A stretch of 64,000 bases of DNA from SW-4-43-9 sp047617985 (GTDB taxonomy: Archaea > Nanohalarchaeota > Nanosalinia > Nanosalinales > Nanosalinaceae). The position numbers and the translations under genes were made by a program. Positions within the stretch are counted from its first letter, which is position 1; each line of letters begins with the position of its first letter. Below the pieces are notes generated by a model. It did not search any database and was not told the origin of the DNA. It saw only the letters and a list, made by a program, of their open reading frames with translations. Of this stretch, positions 1-8,160 are shown in pieces. The stretch lies in NCBI GenBank assembly GCA_047617985.1, contig JBLGBS010000003.1:1-64000 (forward strand), given 5' to 3'.

Positions 1-553
1 TTACCTGCATTACTTCCTCAGTATTTTCCACTCCAAGAGCTTCAAGCATTGATTCAAGCAGGTTTCTATCATTTAACTGGAACCGGACACGATCCATTAG
101 ATCAAGTTTCTCGTAGATTCTTGCAGCTGATGCGATTACTTCTGCATCCGCCTCAACTGATTCAATTCCAAATATATCGAAATCTCCCTGGAAGAATTCT
201 CTGTCCCGACCTTTCTGGACGTTTTCGTACCTCCATCTTTTCGAGGTGTCGTACCATTTGATCGGTGTCTTCAAATCCTTTCTCTGCTGTACAAGTCTAG
301 CCCGAGTAGGAGTCTGCTCCGGTATAAGTGAGATCTCTCGACCTCCTTTATCCTCGAAATTGTACATCTGATCCATTAACTCGTCCCCGGATTTTACCCT
401 GTAAAGATCTGCTTTCTCTAAATTTGGGGTATTGATCTGCCGGAAACCGAACTCTTCAGCAGTCTCATCCACCACTTCAATCAGTTTTTTCCAGCTACTC
501 CATTCATCCGGGTAACGATCATAGAATCCTTTCAGGCTCTGAATATCTGTCAT
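1..553 (-). CDS. hisS: Histidyl-tRNA synthetase, 5' part (gene runs off the window start)
   Basis: Class II aminoacyl-tRNA synthetase that charges tRNA-His. About 184 N-terminal residues are present. The start ATG at 551-553 is preceded on the minus strand by an AGAGGA stretch. The reading includes the class II motif 2 region (KWYDTSKRWRYE, then GRDREFFQGDFDIFG) and the upstream PEQTPTRARL segment typical of HisRS. The C-terminal catalytic part and anticodon-binding domain lie outside the window. The start is read directly; the identity follows from HisRS motifs. ATP phosphoribosyltransferase regulatory subunit HisZ shares this fold but usually has a degraded motif 2, so HisRS is favoured. 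Confidence 0.9.
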   Translation of the reverse strand, partial: MTDIQSLKGFYDRYPDEWSSWKKLIEVVDETAEEFGFRQINTPNLEKADLYRVKSGDELMDQMYNFEDKGGREISLIPEQTPTRARLVQQRKDLKTPIKWYDTSKRWRYENVQKGRDREFFQGDFDIFGIESVEADAEVIASAARIYEKLDLMDRVRFQLNDRNLLESMLEALGVENTEEVMQV

Positions 554-652
554 TTTTAATTTCCTCTGGAAACGGTTTGATCTCGGAATTTTTTAAGCGG
601 TTTCCTCTCTAACAAAAATGTAAAAACCCGGCCAACGAATCCAGATTTAGTT

Positions 653-1120
653 ATGGGAGATTTCTCTGAACATGTCTTGTTTGGTCTTTTGACAGCGGTG
701 TTAATCGCTTTTCTGACGAAGGATATGTTTAGTTTTAATCCTTTTGAGTCGATTGCTTCGGTTACAGCGGTTTTTGTCGGTTCTGTTCTGCCTGATGTCG
801 ATCATAAGAATTCTTATGTTCATAGAGCTGTTAAGTCGATGGTTTCGCTGGTTGCGGGTTCGGCTACTTTTTTCCTTCCTCTGCCGGTTGTGCAGAAGTA
901 TCTGCTTTACATCACTATCCTGGTCACGGTTTACTGGGGGATTGGGAGGATGAAGATCAGGCACAGAGGTTTTACTCATTCGCTGTCTTTCTGCGCTATA
1001 GCTGTGTCTATGGCTGTTGTAGCTTCAGTTATATCTCTTGGTAGTCCTGTTCCAGGTGTGGCGTTGGGTGTAGGACTTTTCTCCCATCTTCTTTTGGATG
1101 GGGAGATCAAGATAGAATAG
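653..1120 (+). CDS. YdjM/DUF457-type membrane-bound metal-dependent hydrolase
   Basis: A 155-residue membrane protein. Hydrophobic segments lie near residues 8-25, 32-48, 63-78, 80-95 and 115-150. The family signature is visible: an acidic-histidine motif LPDVDHKNS near residue 45, and RHRGFTHS near residue 102, likely metal ligands within the membrane. The family (PF04307) is annotated as putative hydrolases of unknown substrate. The gene ends exactly where the convergent MBF1 gene begins. Function beyond family membership is unknown. Confidence 0.8.
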   Translation: MGDFSEHVLFGLLTAVLIAFLTKDMFSFNPFESIASVTAVFVGSVLPDVDHKNSYVHRAVKSMVSLVAGSATFFLPLPVVQKYLLYITILVTVYWGIGRMKIRHRGFTHSLSFCAIAVSMAVVASVISLGSPVPGVALGVGLFSHLLLDGEIKIE

Positions 1121-1567
1121 TTAATTTATATCTGCTACATCTTCCATTGTCGCTTTTCTGTTGTCGACTTTGTTGTCGGTGTCGTAGTCCGCGACCTCTG
1201 GATTGGTGTAGAGCGTTACTCCGAACTTTTTCGAGAGTTTGTCGGCGAGCGGTTTGTCAGGTTTGAGATCCTGTTTCTCGATCTTTGCGAGCAGTGATTC
1301 TTTTTCGTTTAGATCGTCCGCGACTTCTGCTATAGAAAGCTGTTCTGATTCCCTTGCGCTCTTGATCCGGTCTCCGTAATCGTTTACCAGAACGTCTTTA
1401 CTGCTTCTTTTCTTTCGCTTCTTCTTTTTCTTCCTGCTCTTCTTGGAGCCGGTCTTTACTTCTTCTCCCATTTCGGCGCAGGAGTCACATGCCTTGAGTG
1501 TTGCTCCCTCGATTTTGACTTTTTTTAGAGAATCTACGTCTCTTCCACAGAGTTCACAAGATGTCAT
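1121..1567 (-). CDS. Archaeal multiprotein bridging factor 1 (MBF1)
   Basis: A 148-residue protein with the archaeal MBF1 layout. An N-terminal zinc ribbon (CELCGRD near residue 4 and CDSC near residue 27) is followed by a very basic linker (residues about 40-55, KKSRKKKKKRKKR), then a Cro/C1-type helix-turn-helix from about residue 60. In eukaryotes MBF1 bridges activators and TBP. The archaeal homologue has been linked to translation and the small ribosomal subunit, so its job here is unsettled. It converges on the YdjM-like gene with no gap. Confidence 0.9.
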   Translation of the reverse strand: MTSCELCGRDVDSLKKVKIEGATLKACDSCAEMGEEVKTGSKKSRKKKKKRKKRSSKDVLVNDYGDRIKSARESEQLSIAEVADDLNEKESLLAKIEKQDLKPDKPLADKLSKKFGVTLYTNPEVADYDTDNKVDNRKATMEDVADIN

Positions 1568-1665
1568 TTCGGTGGTTCACATCAAAGTTGGTACAAAGGT
1601 TCTGAAAGTTTCAGTTGAAATTTCGGGCTGAAAGTTTAATAAACTAACAGCAGTCCCTGCTGTTT

Positions 1666-2205
1666 TTAACCGGAGAGCCTGTTTATTGTGAAGGCGTACA
1701 GCACTCCCAGGGCTGAAAACGTGAGGAAACCTGCTCCCACGAAAAGAAGAATTTCAGGTGAGAGATTCATCAGGGTTGATGGTGCTTCCTGAGCTGCTGT
1801 ACCGGCTGATTCCTGCCCCATAGTCATCGCATCCATCGTTCTCTGCTCTGACTGGTAGCTGTCCCGGAAAAGTTCCTGGGCTCCGGATCCCATTGCTACT
1901 AGAGCTACCATCATTGAAAGCGCTGAGGAAGCGATTGTGAAACGTACTTTTCTCTCCCGGCCTTCAACTATAGCTCTGGCCTTTCTTGTCGGGGAGTATG
2001 AAACTCTTTTCCGTCCTTCTTCCTGGTCTTTCTCTACAAGCCCGGCTTTGTGAAGTGTGGTTAGGTGGGATGAGATCGTTGACTTGCTCTTGTCTAGGTT
2101 ATCGCTTAACTGTGTTGGTGTTGATTCTTTCTCAAGAACTTGGTGAAGTATTTTTACTCTTGTCGGCGATGAAAGCGCCTTAACAGCTTTGAAATCCAGT
2201 TCCAT
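1666..2205 (-). CDS. ArsR-type winged-helix regulator with C-terminal membrane segments
   Basis: Residues 1-80 form an ArsR-like winged helix: ALSSPTRVKIL opening, recognition-helix region KSKSTISSHLTTLHKAGLV, and a wing of basic residues. After about residue 90 there are two hydrophobic stretches (about 93-108 and 150-172), so the protein is probably tethered to the membrane. No metal-binding cysteine motif is seen in the HTH. It is divergent from the DUF4349 membrane protein, with about 100 bp between them, and may control it. A membrane-bound regulator sensing envelope state is an inference. Confidence 0.75.
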   Translation of the reverse strand: MELDFKAVKALSSPTRVKILHQVLEKESTPTQLSDNLDKSKSTISSHLTTLHKAGLVEKDQEEGRKRVSYSPTRKARAIVEGRERKVRFTIASSALSMMVALVAMGSGAQELFRDSYQSEQRTMDAMTMGQESAGTAAQEAPSTLMNLSPEILLFVGAGFLTFSALGVLYAFTINRLSG

Positions 2206-2279
2206 ATGAATGAGTTACAGCTGAAGTATTTTTTAATTAACCCTGGTATGTTCGATCTAGAGCGAACGATTGAAGCTGG

Positions 2280-2288
2280 TTTATATTT
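2280..2288 (+). promoter_or_regulatory. TATA box for the DUF4349 gene
   Basis: TTTATATTT centred near 2284. The expected transcription start 25-27 nt downstream falls at about 2310, which supports the ATG at 2312 as a leaderless start rather than the in-frame ATG at 2300. Confidence 0.6.
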
Positions 2289-2311
2289 GAACAGACGAAA
2301 TGTATTATTTA

Positions 2312-3172
2312 ATGGAGTTAAAACAGCGTATACCCGAAGCCAGCCAAAACGTGAAAATCGTGTCGATTCTATCTTTTGTCCTGGTCGCGGGCTTTCTGGC
2401 TACTAATCCGCCAGCTCTTCAGGACAGCTCACAGGTTCAAACTTTTGATAGACCAGCAGGTTCATCAGGAGGTGTTTCCTATGATGCACCGGCCCGGACA
2501 GAATCAGAGGGCGGAGGACAGCCGAACGCCGGTTCGGATAGAAAAGTTATAACTACTGTTAGAACCACTTTGAAAGTTTCAGACGTTGGATCAGCCATGA
2601 AGTTAATTGAATCAGATGTCAGATCCTACAACGGTTTCATCGAGTCCAGCTCCATAGATACCGGTTCGGAGAACACAGGCAGCATGACCGTTGCAGTCCC
2701 GGCAGATGATCTGGAAGAGTTTGAGGCAGGCCTTGAGGACAGCTGGGATGTTGAATCCAGAAACGTCGATCGGGAAGATGTAACTGATTCCTACAACCAG
2801 CTGGAGACTGAGATAGAAAGCCTTAAAACTGAGCACCAGAGGCTCAGAGAGCTGATCAATCAGACAGATGATGTTGAGAATCTTATCAAGCTTCAGGAGC
2901 GGATGTCGCAGGTCAGAAGCCAGATAAATTACAAGCAGGACAGGCTTGACAGATTAAGTGAAGACATCGAATATTCAAAAGTTCATATAACACTGGAAGG
3001 CCCGAAAAGCTTTGAATCAAGATTTGAGCTGAGAGAAACCCTTTCAGATGCTTACAGCGCATTGTTTGACTCTGTAAAGCTGATCATAGTTGGTACAGCA
3101 TATCTTGTCCCGGTTGCACTCCTGTACGGAGCTTATAGAATTGGGATCAGGGTTAAGAGGGAGAGGCTTTAA
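2312..3172 (+). CDS. DUF4349 family membrane-anchored protein
   Basis: About 286 residues. It has an N-terminal signal/anchor helix (about residues 14-32), then a low-complexity Ser/Gly linker. The DUF4349 core (PF14257) has the RTTLKVSDVGSAM strand, NGFIESSSID, and a VPADDLEEF segment. A long coiled coil (about residues 165-220, rich in L/E/R heptads) follows, and the protein closes with a C-terminal transmembrane helix and a basic tail. The family is widespread in bacteria and archaea and has no established function. A start 12 nt upstream (2300) is possible; the TATA spacing favours 2312. Its neighbour is the divergent membrane-tethered ArsR protein. Confidence 0.8.
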   Translation: MELKQRIPEASQNVKIVSILSFVLVAGFLATNPPALQDSSQVQTFDRPAGSSGGVSYDAPARTESEGGGQPNAGSDRKVITTVRTTLKVSDVGSAMKLIESDVRSYNGFIESSSIDTGSENTGSMTVAVPADDLEEFEAGLEDSWDVESRNVDREDVTDSYNQLETEIESLKTEHQRLRELINQTDDVENLIKLQERMSQVRSQINYKQDRLDRLSEDIEYSKVHITLEGPKSFESRFELRETLSDAYSALFDSVKLIIVGTAYLVPVALLYGAYRIGIRVKRERL

Positions 3173-3305
3173 AACCCTCTCTACCCTTAGTTTTTTACAC
3201 TTCTGTAGTAAAACCTTCTAGACTAGGTCTGTTAACCCCTTTTTCAGGTAGAAAAAGCCATACCTATAAAAAAGAGGCCGGACAATACTTTCTTGGTTGA
3301 TTACC

Positions 3306-3473
3306 ATGGTAGATGTACTTAAGAAATCTGGCGTTCGTGACGCTGCAGACGGAGTCAACGTAGGTTCTGACTTCTATGACGCACTAGACGATGAGGTAAA
3401 AGACCTTATCGACAGAGCAGTCGAAAGAGCAGAAGAAAACGGACGCAGAACAGTCAAAGCAAGAGACGTTTAA
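3306..3473 (+). CDS. DUF1931 histone-fold small protein
   Basis: A 55-residue protein beginning MVDVLKKSGV and ending RRTVKARDV. The pattern (short helix, then DFYDALDDEVKDLIDRAVERAEENGR helix, then TVKARDV) matches the small DUF1931 proteins of haloarchaea, which resemble half of a histone fold (NF-YB/HAP3-like). It is probably a DNA-associated protein or pairs to form a full histone fold. An AT-rich stretch TATAAAAAAG about 40 nt upstream could be its TATA box. The DNA-binding role is family-based inference. Confidence 0.8.
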   Translation: MVDVLKKSGVRDAADGVNVGSDFYDALDDEVKDLIDRAVERAEENGRRTVKARDV

Positions 3474-3532
3474 AGTCTCGCGCTTTAACCTTCAATTTTT
3501 CCTTCTTTTTATTTTAAAACTGATTTGTTCCA

Positions 3533-4012
3533 ATGAAAATTAGAAAAGCGGAGCCGGAAGACGCGGAGTATATAAAGGAAGCTGCGGAGAGGACGTGGAA
3601 GGAGACCTACATCGAGATTCTTGACACTGAGACTATTGAGAGGATTATCAATGACTGGTACAAGGAGGAAAGTCTTAAGAGACAGATCAGAGAACATGAA
3701 CATTTCTATGTTATTGAAGAGGAAGGCGGGCTGGCAGGTTTCATCAACGCGACTGTGGAAGACGGTTTAGCCGAGCTTCACAGGCTTTACATCTATCCTG
3801 AATACTGGAGACAGGGATTTGGAACAGAGCTCTACACCAGGCTGGAGCAGAAGATCGGTTCAGAAGTGGAGAAAATCCGGCTGAACGTGATCCCGGAGAA
3901 CGATCCTGCGGTAGATTTTTACCGCAAACACGGCTTTGAAACTGTTGAGAAAAAGACTACAGAGCTGAAAGGAGAGGAAGTTGAGCAGGAAGTTATGGAG
4001 AAGAAGATCTGA
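3533..4012 (+). CDS. GNAT family N-acetyltransferase
   Basis: A 159-residue GNAT-fold protein. It shows the acetyl-CoA binding loop region YIYPEYWRQGFGTELY (R/Q-x-x-G-x-G/A motif as RQGFGT near residue 96) and the C-terminal NPAVDFYRKHGFE signature near residue 130. N-terminal RKAEPEDAEYI is typical of RimI-like members. The substrate (protein N-terminus, amine or antibiotic) cannot be told from sequence. Confidence 0.9.
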   Translation: MKIRKAEPEDAEYIKEAAERTWKETYIEILDTETIERIINDWYKEESLKRQIREHEHFYVIEEEGGLAGFINATVEDGLAELHRLYIYPEYWRQGFGTELYTRLEQKIGSEVEKIRLNVIPENDPAVDFYRKHGFETVEKKTTELKGEEVEQEVMEKKI

Positions 4013-4018
4013 GCATTT

Positions 4019-4234
4019 CTAGAGCTCTTCCTTTCTCCTCTCCATCTCCTGAAGATGCATTTCGACCTTATCCAGAGCCTCTCTTAACTCTTCAACGGTT
4101 TCCACGTTCTCGATCGGAAGTCTTCCCAGATCTCCGTCGTTGATCTCGATTAATGCTTTCCCGTCATCGGTTTTTACCGTGAACTCCAGGACGTCGTAAG
4201 GCCCCTGTTTGAATTCGTGAAGTATCTCTGTCAT
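4019..4234 (-). CDS. Small acidic protein of unknown function
   Basis: A 71-residue protein: an N-terminal beta-rich half (LEFTVKTDDGKALIEIND) and a C-terminal charged helix (VETVEELREALDKVEMHLQEMERRKEEL). I do not recognise the family. It converges on the GNAT gene with 6 bp between stops and lies just upstream, on the same strand, of nothing in the sugar operon (the operon ends 26 bp further on), so it is probably transcribed separately or as read-through. Confidence 0.6.
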   Translation of the reverse strand: MTEILHEFKQGPYDVLEFTVKTDDGKALIEINDGDLGRLPIENVETVEELREALDKVEMHLQEMERRKEEL

Positions 4235-4259
4235 AGTATATTTTTGGTCTGAGAGGGTT

Positions 4260-6041
4260 TTATGTATTCCGGATAAGATTCTCTGCTTCCTGGACAGCTT
4301 TCTCCGCTTCCTCGCTGTTTTCTGCTTCCGCTGTTATTCTCAGTTTATGAGAGGAACCTGATGACCGGATCAGCACTCTTGAACTCTCTGACTCGTACTT
4401 GATGCCGTCGATTTTCGACAATACGCGGAAGTTTTCTTCCACTTTCTTCTTCAGTTTCTCCATCACCAGGTTCTTATCTTCCACCTTGACCGATTTCTTC
4501 TTGACCTCTATCTCAGGTAGTTCATCTATTATCTTCTCCAGATCGGCTCCAGCTAACATAAGACCGGAGAGGGTTCCAGAGTTATATGGAACGAATTTCG
4601 TGAAACAGTAATGACCGTTCGGCTCCCCTGAAAACTCTGCGTCTGTCTCCAGTGTTCTGTCGATCACAAACGGGTCTCCTACCCTGGTGTACTCTATTTT
4701 CCCGTATTTTTCGGCAGTTCTCCGAACTATCTCGGTGGAATCTATCGACGCCACGACTTTCTCAGGCTTAACCACCTCAATCAGGACAGCGAATACCTCA
4801 TCCCCGGTAAGCCACTCTCCATCGAAGTAGACCGCAACCCTGTCAGCATCCATATCGGTCGCTATACCAAGATCTGCATCCGATTTTTCCACTTTTTCTT
4901 CAACATGGCTTAAGTTCTCCGGCTTCGGGTCAGGGGGGTTGATATCCGGCTTTTCGGATGATAAGTTTTCGACTTCCGCCCCGAGTTCCTCCAGTATTTC
5001 GGCCAGTCTGCTCGACTGTCTTCCCCCCATGTTCTCCACCACGACTTTTCGGTCTACTTCATCGAAATACTCTCCAAAAAAGCTCTCCATCCTACTGAGG
5101 TACTCCTTGCCGTAGCTTTTCCGGGTCAAGGATCCTGTTTCTTGTTCTTCAAACCGGTTCTTCCGGAATATCTGCTTTAGCCTGTCAAGATCCTCGTTCA
5201 TGAAACCGTTGCCTTCCGGGTAGACAAGTTTGAAGCCGTTGAAGTTGAGAGGCATGTGAGATGAGCTTACCTGCACTCCTGTAGATTCTTCCTCTACTGC
5301 AGAAAATGCTGTGTAGTCTGTGGGGCCTGTCCCGCAGTCAATCACATGTATTCCCTGGGAGGTTAACCCTTTTTTCAGGCATTCCTTGAGATTTCCGGAT
5401 GTTTCTTTCGGGTCTTTCGTTAAAACTGCTTTTTCTTCCCCTCTTTCTGTTATAAGCCGTCCCAGTGATTCTCCAAGCCGGTAGGCGAAACTTTCGTTCA
5501 GCTCTTCCGGGTAACTTCCTCTTATATCGTATCTTTTGAATACTTTCTCGAAATCCGGAGGTGTCAAGTGTTCGAGTATCTTTTCGATGTTTTTGTCATC
5601 AGGATCAACCTGGATACCAGGGATGTTAACTCTTTCAAGCTCTTCCTTCCAGTCATCTACCAGGAAGTCAATGTCCGCAACTTCTTTGGTTCCCTCCGTT
5701 ATTATCTCGTATCCGTCCACATACTCTAGAACACCTGAGTACTGCAGTTTTTCCTTCTGAATTACAGGATCTCCACGTGTAACAACGATTACTTCATGCT
5801 CCTTCCTCAGTTCTTCCAGCTTTCCGACATCGCTGTACAGGTATTCACTGCAGTTTCTCATCTCGTCTAGGAGCTCTTTTTGATCGACTTCCATTATCTC
5901 TGCGTGTTTTTCCAGGTTGTAGAAACCGTCTTGTTTGGCCTGGTCGTATGTGTCGCCAAAACGAGGGAATTCTGTGTTTAGATCTTCCTTGAAGCGGTCG
6001 GTGTCGAACAGAACGCGGTCGAAGTCTATTCCTATCTTCAT
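4260..6041 (-). CDS. Fusion of a HAD-like domain with a phosphohexomutase (PGM/PMM/GlmM type)
   Basis: A 593-residue two-domain enzyme. Residues 1 to about 155 are HAD-like: motif I DFDRVLFDT with D6 and D8, motif II VVTRGD near 87, and motif IV acidic DIDFLVDDW near 123-131. Residues about 165-593 are an alpha-D-phosphohexomutase. They carry KRYDIRGSYP at 169, the phosphoserine loop SSSHMP with S261, the metal loop DMDADR at 396-401, the sugar-binding GEPNGH at 472-477 and the C-terminal phosphate loop RSSGSSHKLR near 563. Mutases of this family are normally about 450 residues and lack a HAD domain. The gene overlaps the upstream GlmU-like gene by 4 bp (ATGA), so the pair probably converts a hexose(amine)-6-phosphate to the 1-phosphate and then to the nucleotide sugar. 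Which sugar is uncertain. Confidence 0.9.
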   Translation of the reverse strand: MKIGIDFDRVLFDTDRFKEDLNTEFPRFGDTYDQAKQDGFYNLEKHAEIMEVDQKELLDEMRNCSEYLYSDVGKLEELRKEHEVIVVTRGDPVIQKEKLQYSGVLEYVDGYEIITEGTKEVADIDFLVDDWKEELERVNIPGIQVDPDDKNIEKILEHLTPPDFEKVFKRYDIRGSYPEELNESFAYRLGESLGRLITERGEEKAVLTKDPKETSGNLKECLKKGLTSQGIHVIDCGTGPTDYTAFSAVEEESTGVQVSSSHMPLNFNGFKLVYPEGNGFMNEDLDRLKQIFRKNRFEEQETGSLTRKSYGKEYLSRMESFFGEYFDEVDRKVVVENMGGRQSSRLAEILEELGAEVENLSSEKPDINPPDPKPENLSHVEEKVEKSDADLGIATDMDADRVAVYFDGEWLTGDEVFAVLIEVVKPEKVVASIDSTEIVRRTAEKYGKIEYTRVGDPFVIDRTLETDAEFSGEPNGHYCFTKFVPYNSGTLSGLMLAGADLEKIIDELPEIEVKKKSVKVEDKNLVMEKLKKKVEENFRVLSKIDGIKYESESSRVLIRSSGSSHKLRITAEAENSEEAEKAVQEAENLIRNT

Positions 6042-7234
6042 TTCACATCGCCGTCTTTCAGAGTCTTTCCGGAGGGTACGTTTTCTGCCACTTTTTCTCC
6101 ACTGTCCGTTGCTGATCTGAACCCTATCTTTCTTCCCGGCTTTATCGAGTTGTTTACACCTATCTTTGCTTCAGAACCTATAATTGCTCCCAGTTTCTCC
6201 CTCCCGGTGTCGTGCATATCTCCCTTCACAATCATCTTGACACCTTTTTCATCGGCTCTGAGATTGGCGGTTTTCGTTCCTGCCCCGATATTCACGTTTT
6301 TCCCTATGTAGGAGTCGCCGATGTAGCTGAAGTGTGGTACTGCGGAGTTTTTCCGGATGACAGAGTTTTTGATCTCGGAGTTTCCGATCTCCACGTTTTC
6401 CTCCAGAACCGTTCCGCCTCTAATGTAACTGTTCGGCCCAAGTTCACAGCCTGACTTTATTATCGCCGGGCCTTCGATCACGCAGTTCTCACCGATTTCA
6501 ACACCGTCTTCTATCTCAACTTTTCCTCTGACAACTGCTGAATCCGGTAATTCGGATTCTATAGTTCTATCCGGTTTCAGAAGTTTTTCGTTAGCATTGA
6601 TTAACTGCCACGGGTAACTGCAGGGTATCCACCTGTCCGCCTTAACTACTTCCACGGTCTTGTTTTGGATATATTTTTTGAGCGCATCAGTGATCTCGTA
6701 CTCTCCTCTCTCCGATTTCCCCACATTTTTCAGGGTCTCGAAAAAACCTTTGTCGACCGAGAAACAGCCGGTATTGACAAGCTTTGAAGGCGGATCGTCA
6801 GGTTTCTCAGTTAAACCCTCGATCTCTCCATCATTTTCATCGTAAACTCCGTAGTTGCTCGGCTTCTCTGCTCTAGAGGCCAGCACCGAGCTGGGATTCC
6901 GGATAACTTCCATTATTTTCTCGCCGTAGATATCATCCCCGTTGAGCAGAACCGCAGAATCCTCGATATAATCTTCTGCCTGAAGTGCTGCGTCCGCAGT
7001 TCCAACCGCTTCCTCCTGCTCTACTATTTTCACTTCCGTACCGGAGAAATAATTTTTGAACTGCTCTATCCTATATCCTGCGACAACTATGATTTCGTCA
7101 ACTTCACTCTCTATAAGATCTATGTTGTGCTGGATTATCGGCTTCCCTGCGACAGGTAGAAGAGGCTTTGGAGTGTCTTCAGTTAAAGGCCTCATCCTTG
7201 TTCCCTTTCCCGCTGCCAGAATTACTGCTTTCAT
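6038..7234 (-). CDS. GlmU-like bifunctional sugar-1-phosphate nucleotidylyltransferase/acetyltransferase
   Basis: A 398-residue protein of the archaeal GlmU-like type. The N-terminal nucleotidylyltransferase has an intact loop LAAGKGTRMRPLT at residue 6 and PKPLLPVAGKP. From about residue 235 there is a left-handed beta-helix of hexapeptide repeats (e.g. IEDGVEIGENCVIEGPAII). Characterised archaeal homologues make UDP-GlcNAc and related sugars from the amine-1-phosphate. It overlaps the mutase fusion by 4 bp. With glmS at 33751-35487 it fits the Fru-6-P to UDP-GlcNAc route. Confidence 0.9.
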   Translation of the reverse strand: MKAVILAAGKGTRMRPLTEDTPKPLLPVAGKPIIQHNIDLIESEVDEIIVVAGYRIEQFKNYFSGTEVKIVEQEEAVGTADAALQAEDYIEDSAVLLNGDDIYGEKIMEVIRNPSSVLASRAEKPSNYGVYDENDGEIEGLTEKPDDPPSKLVNTGCFSVDKGFFETLKNVGKSERGEYEITDALKKYIQNKTVEVVKADRWIPCSYPWQLINANEKLLKPDRTIESELPDSAVVRGKVEIEDGVEIGENCVIEGPAIIKSGCELGPNSYIRGGTVLEENVEIGNSEIKNSVIRKNSAVPHFSYIGDSYIGKNVNIGAGTKTANLRADEKGVKMIVKGDMHDTGREKLGAIIGSEAKIGVNNSIKPGRKIGFRSATDSGEKVAENVPSGKTLKDGDVK

Positions 7235-7272
7235 ATTCTGTTTTTAGATGTTTGATAGTTTAATATCTCAGG

Positions 7273-8130
7273 CTAAATCAGGATCAAAAGAACCGCCGCT
7301 AAAATTGTTATTGCTCCTAGTGCTTTCCGGATTAATTCCTTCTCTCTGAAGTATCTTCCTCCTACAAAAATCCCTAGAATACCGGAGATCTGTTTGATTA
7401 TAGTTACTTCAGATGCTGAAATATACGAATATGCATATATTGTTACAACAGCTCCCAGAGATGTTAAAACGGCTAGAAGAATAATATTTTTGTCCAAGTA
7501 GTACTCTTTTTGAATACTTATCGATCTCTTCTTCTTCCATATCCAGAATCCTAATAGACCTAGTACGAAGGTAAAGTATGAGAAAAGATATGGATCTGAG
7601 TTGGTAGCTCCAAATCTTGATACAATCGCCCAGATTGCGAATATTATAGCCACGAGAATCGAAAGCATTCCGCCTTTGTTCTTCATGTTCTCAACAGGTT
7701 CGAGTAAGCCATCGTCAGCAACTAGTATGTATGAGCCTAGAGCTCCTAAAAGAGCACCAAATATCATTACTGGCTGAAAAGTTATTCCGAGAATTAGAGG
7801 TTCTAGAAATGCTACAAAAATAGGTGTTGTCTGTCTTAAAGACTCTGTCACAGAAAAATCCGCAATTCTCATCGCCTCTATATATAGGTAGGTAGTAGAG
7901 ATTACTACCCCAGTCGATATTAGTAGTGCCGTAATAACTCCTATAGACCAGTTAAACCCGTTTAGATAATAAATAAAAGCTGCAATTGGGGATAGAAATA
8001 TGGTGCCGTAGAGCTGTCCCAAATATCCAATTTCGATAGACCTCAGATCTGAAGACACTAACTTTCTAACTGACTCTCTTAACGTTGATGTTACAGCTGA
8101 GATAAGAGCAATAATTACTCCAATCTGCAT
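7273..8130 (-). CDS. EamA/DMT-superfamily membrane transporter (AT-rich gene)
   Basis: A 285-residue protein with about ten hydrophobic helices in two five-helix halves, the EamA layout. N-terminal IGVIIALISAVTSTLRESV and second-half GGMLSILVAIIFAIWAIVS are the repeat starts. The substrate is unknown. It sits inside the sugar-nucleotide operon between two nucleotidyltransferase genes. Its base composition is visibly more AT-rich (about 35-40% GC in the lines I counted) and it uses more ATA, AGA and TTA codons than its neighbours, suggesting later acquisition. Confidence 0.85.
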   Translation of the reverse strand: MQIGVIIALISAVTSTLRESVRKLVSSDLRSIEIGYLGQLYGTIFLSPIAAFIYYLNGFNWSIGVITALLISTGVVISTTYLYIEAMRIADFSVTESLRQTTPIFVAFLEPLILGITFQPVMIFGALLGALGSYILVADDGLLEPVENMKNKGGMLSILVAIIFAIWAIVSRFGATNSDPYLFSYFTFVLGLLGFWIWKKKRSISIQKEYYLDKNIILLAVLTSLGAVVTIYAYSYISASEVTIIKQISGILGIFVGGRYFREKELIRKALGAITILAAVLLILI

Positions 8131-8160
8131 ACTATAGAACTCACTTAATCGGATTTATAT

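Noticed and set aside
2206..2406. 66-residue plus-strand frame overlapping the DUF4349 start
   Set aside because: It runs out of frame through the DUF4349 gene and its promoter region, with no coding character.
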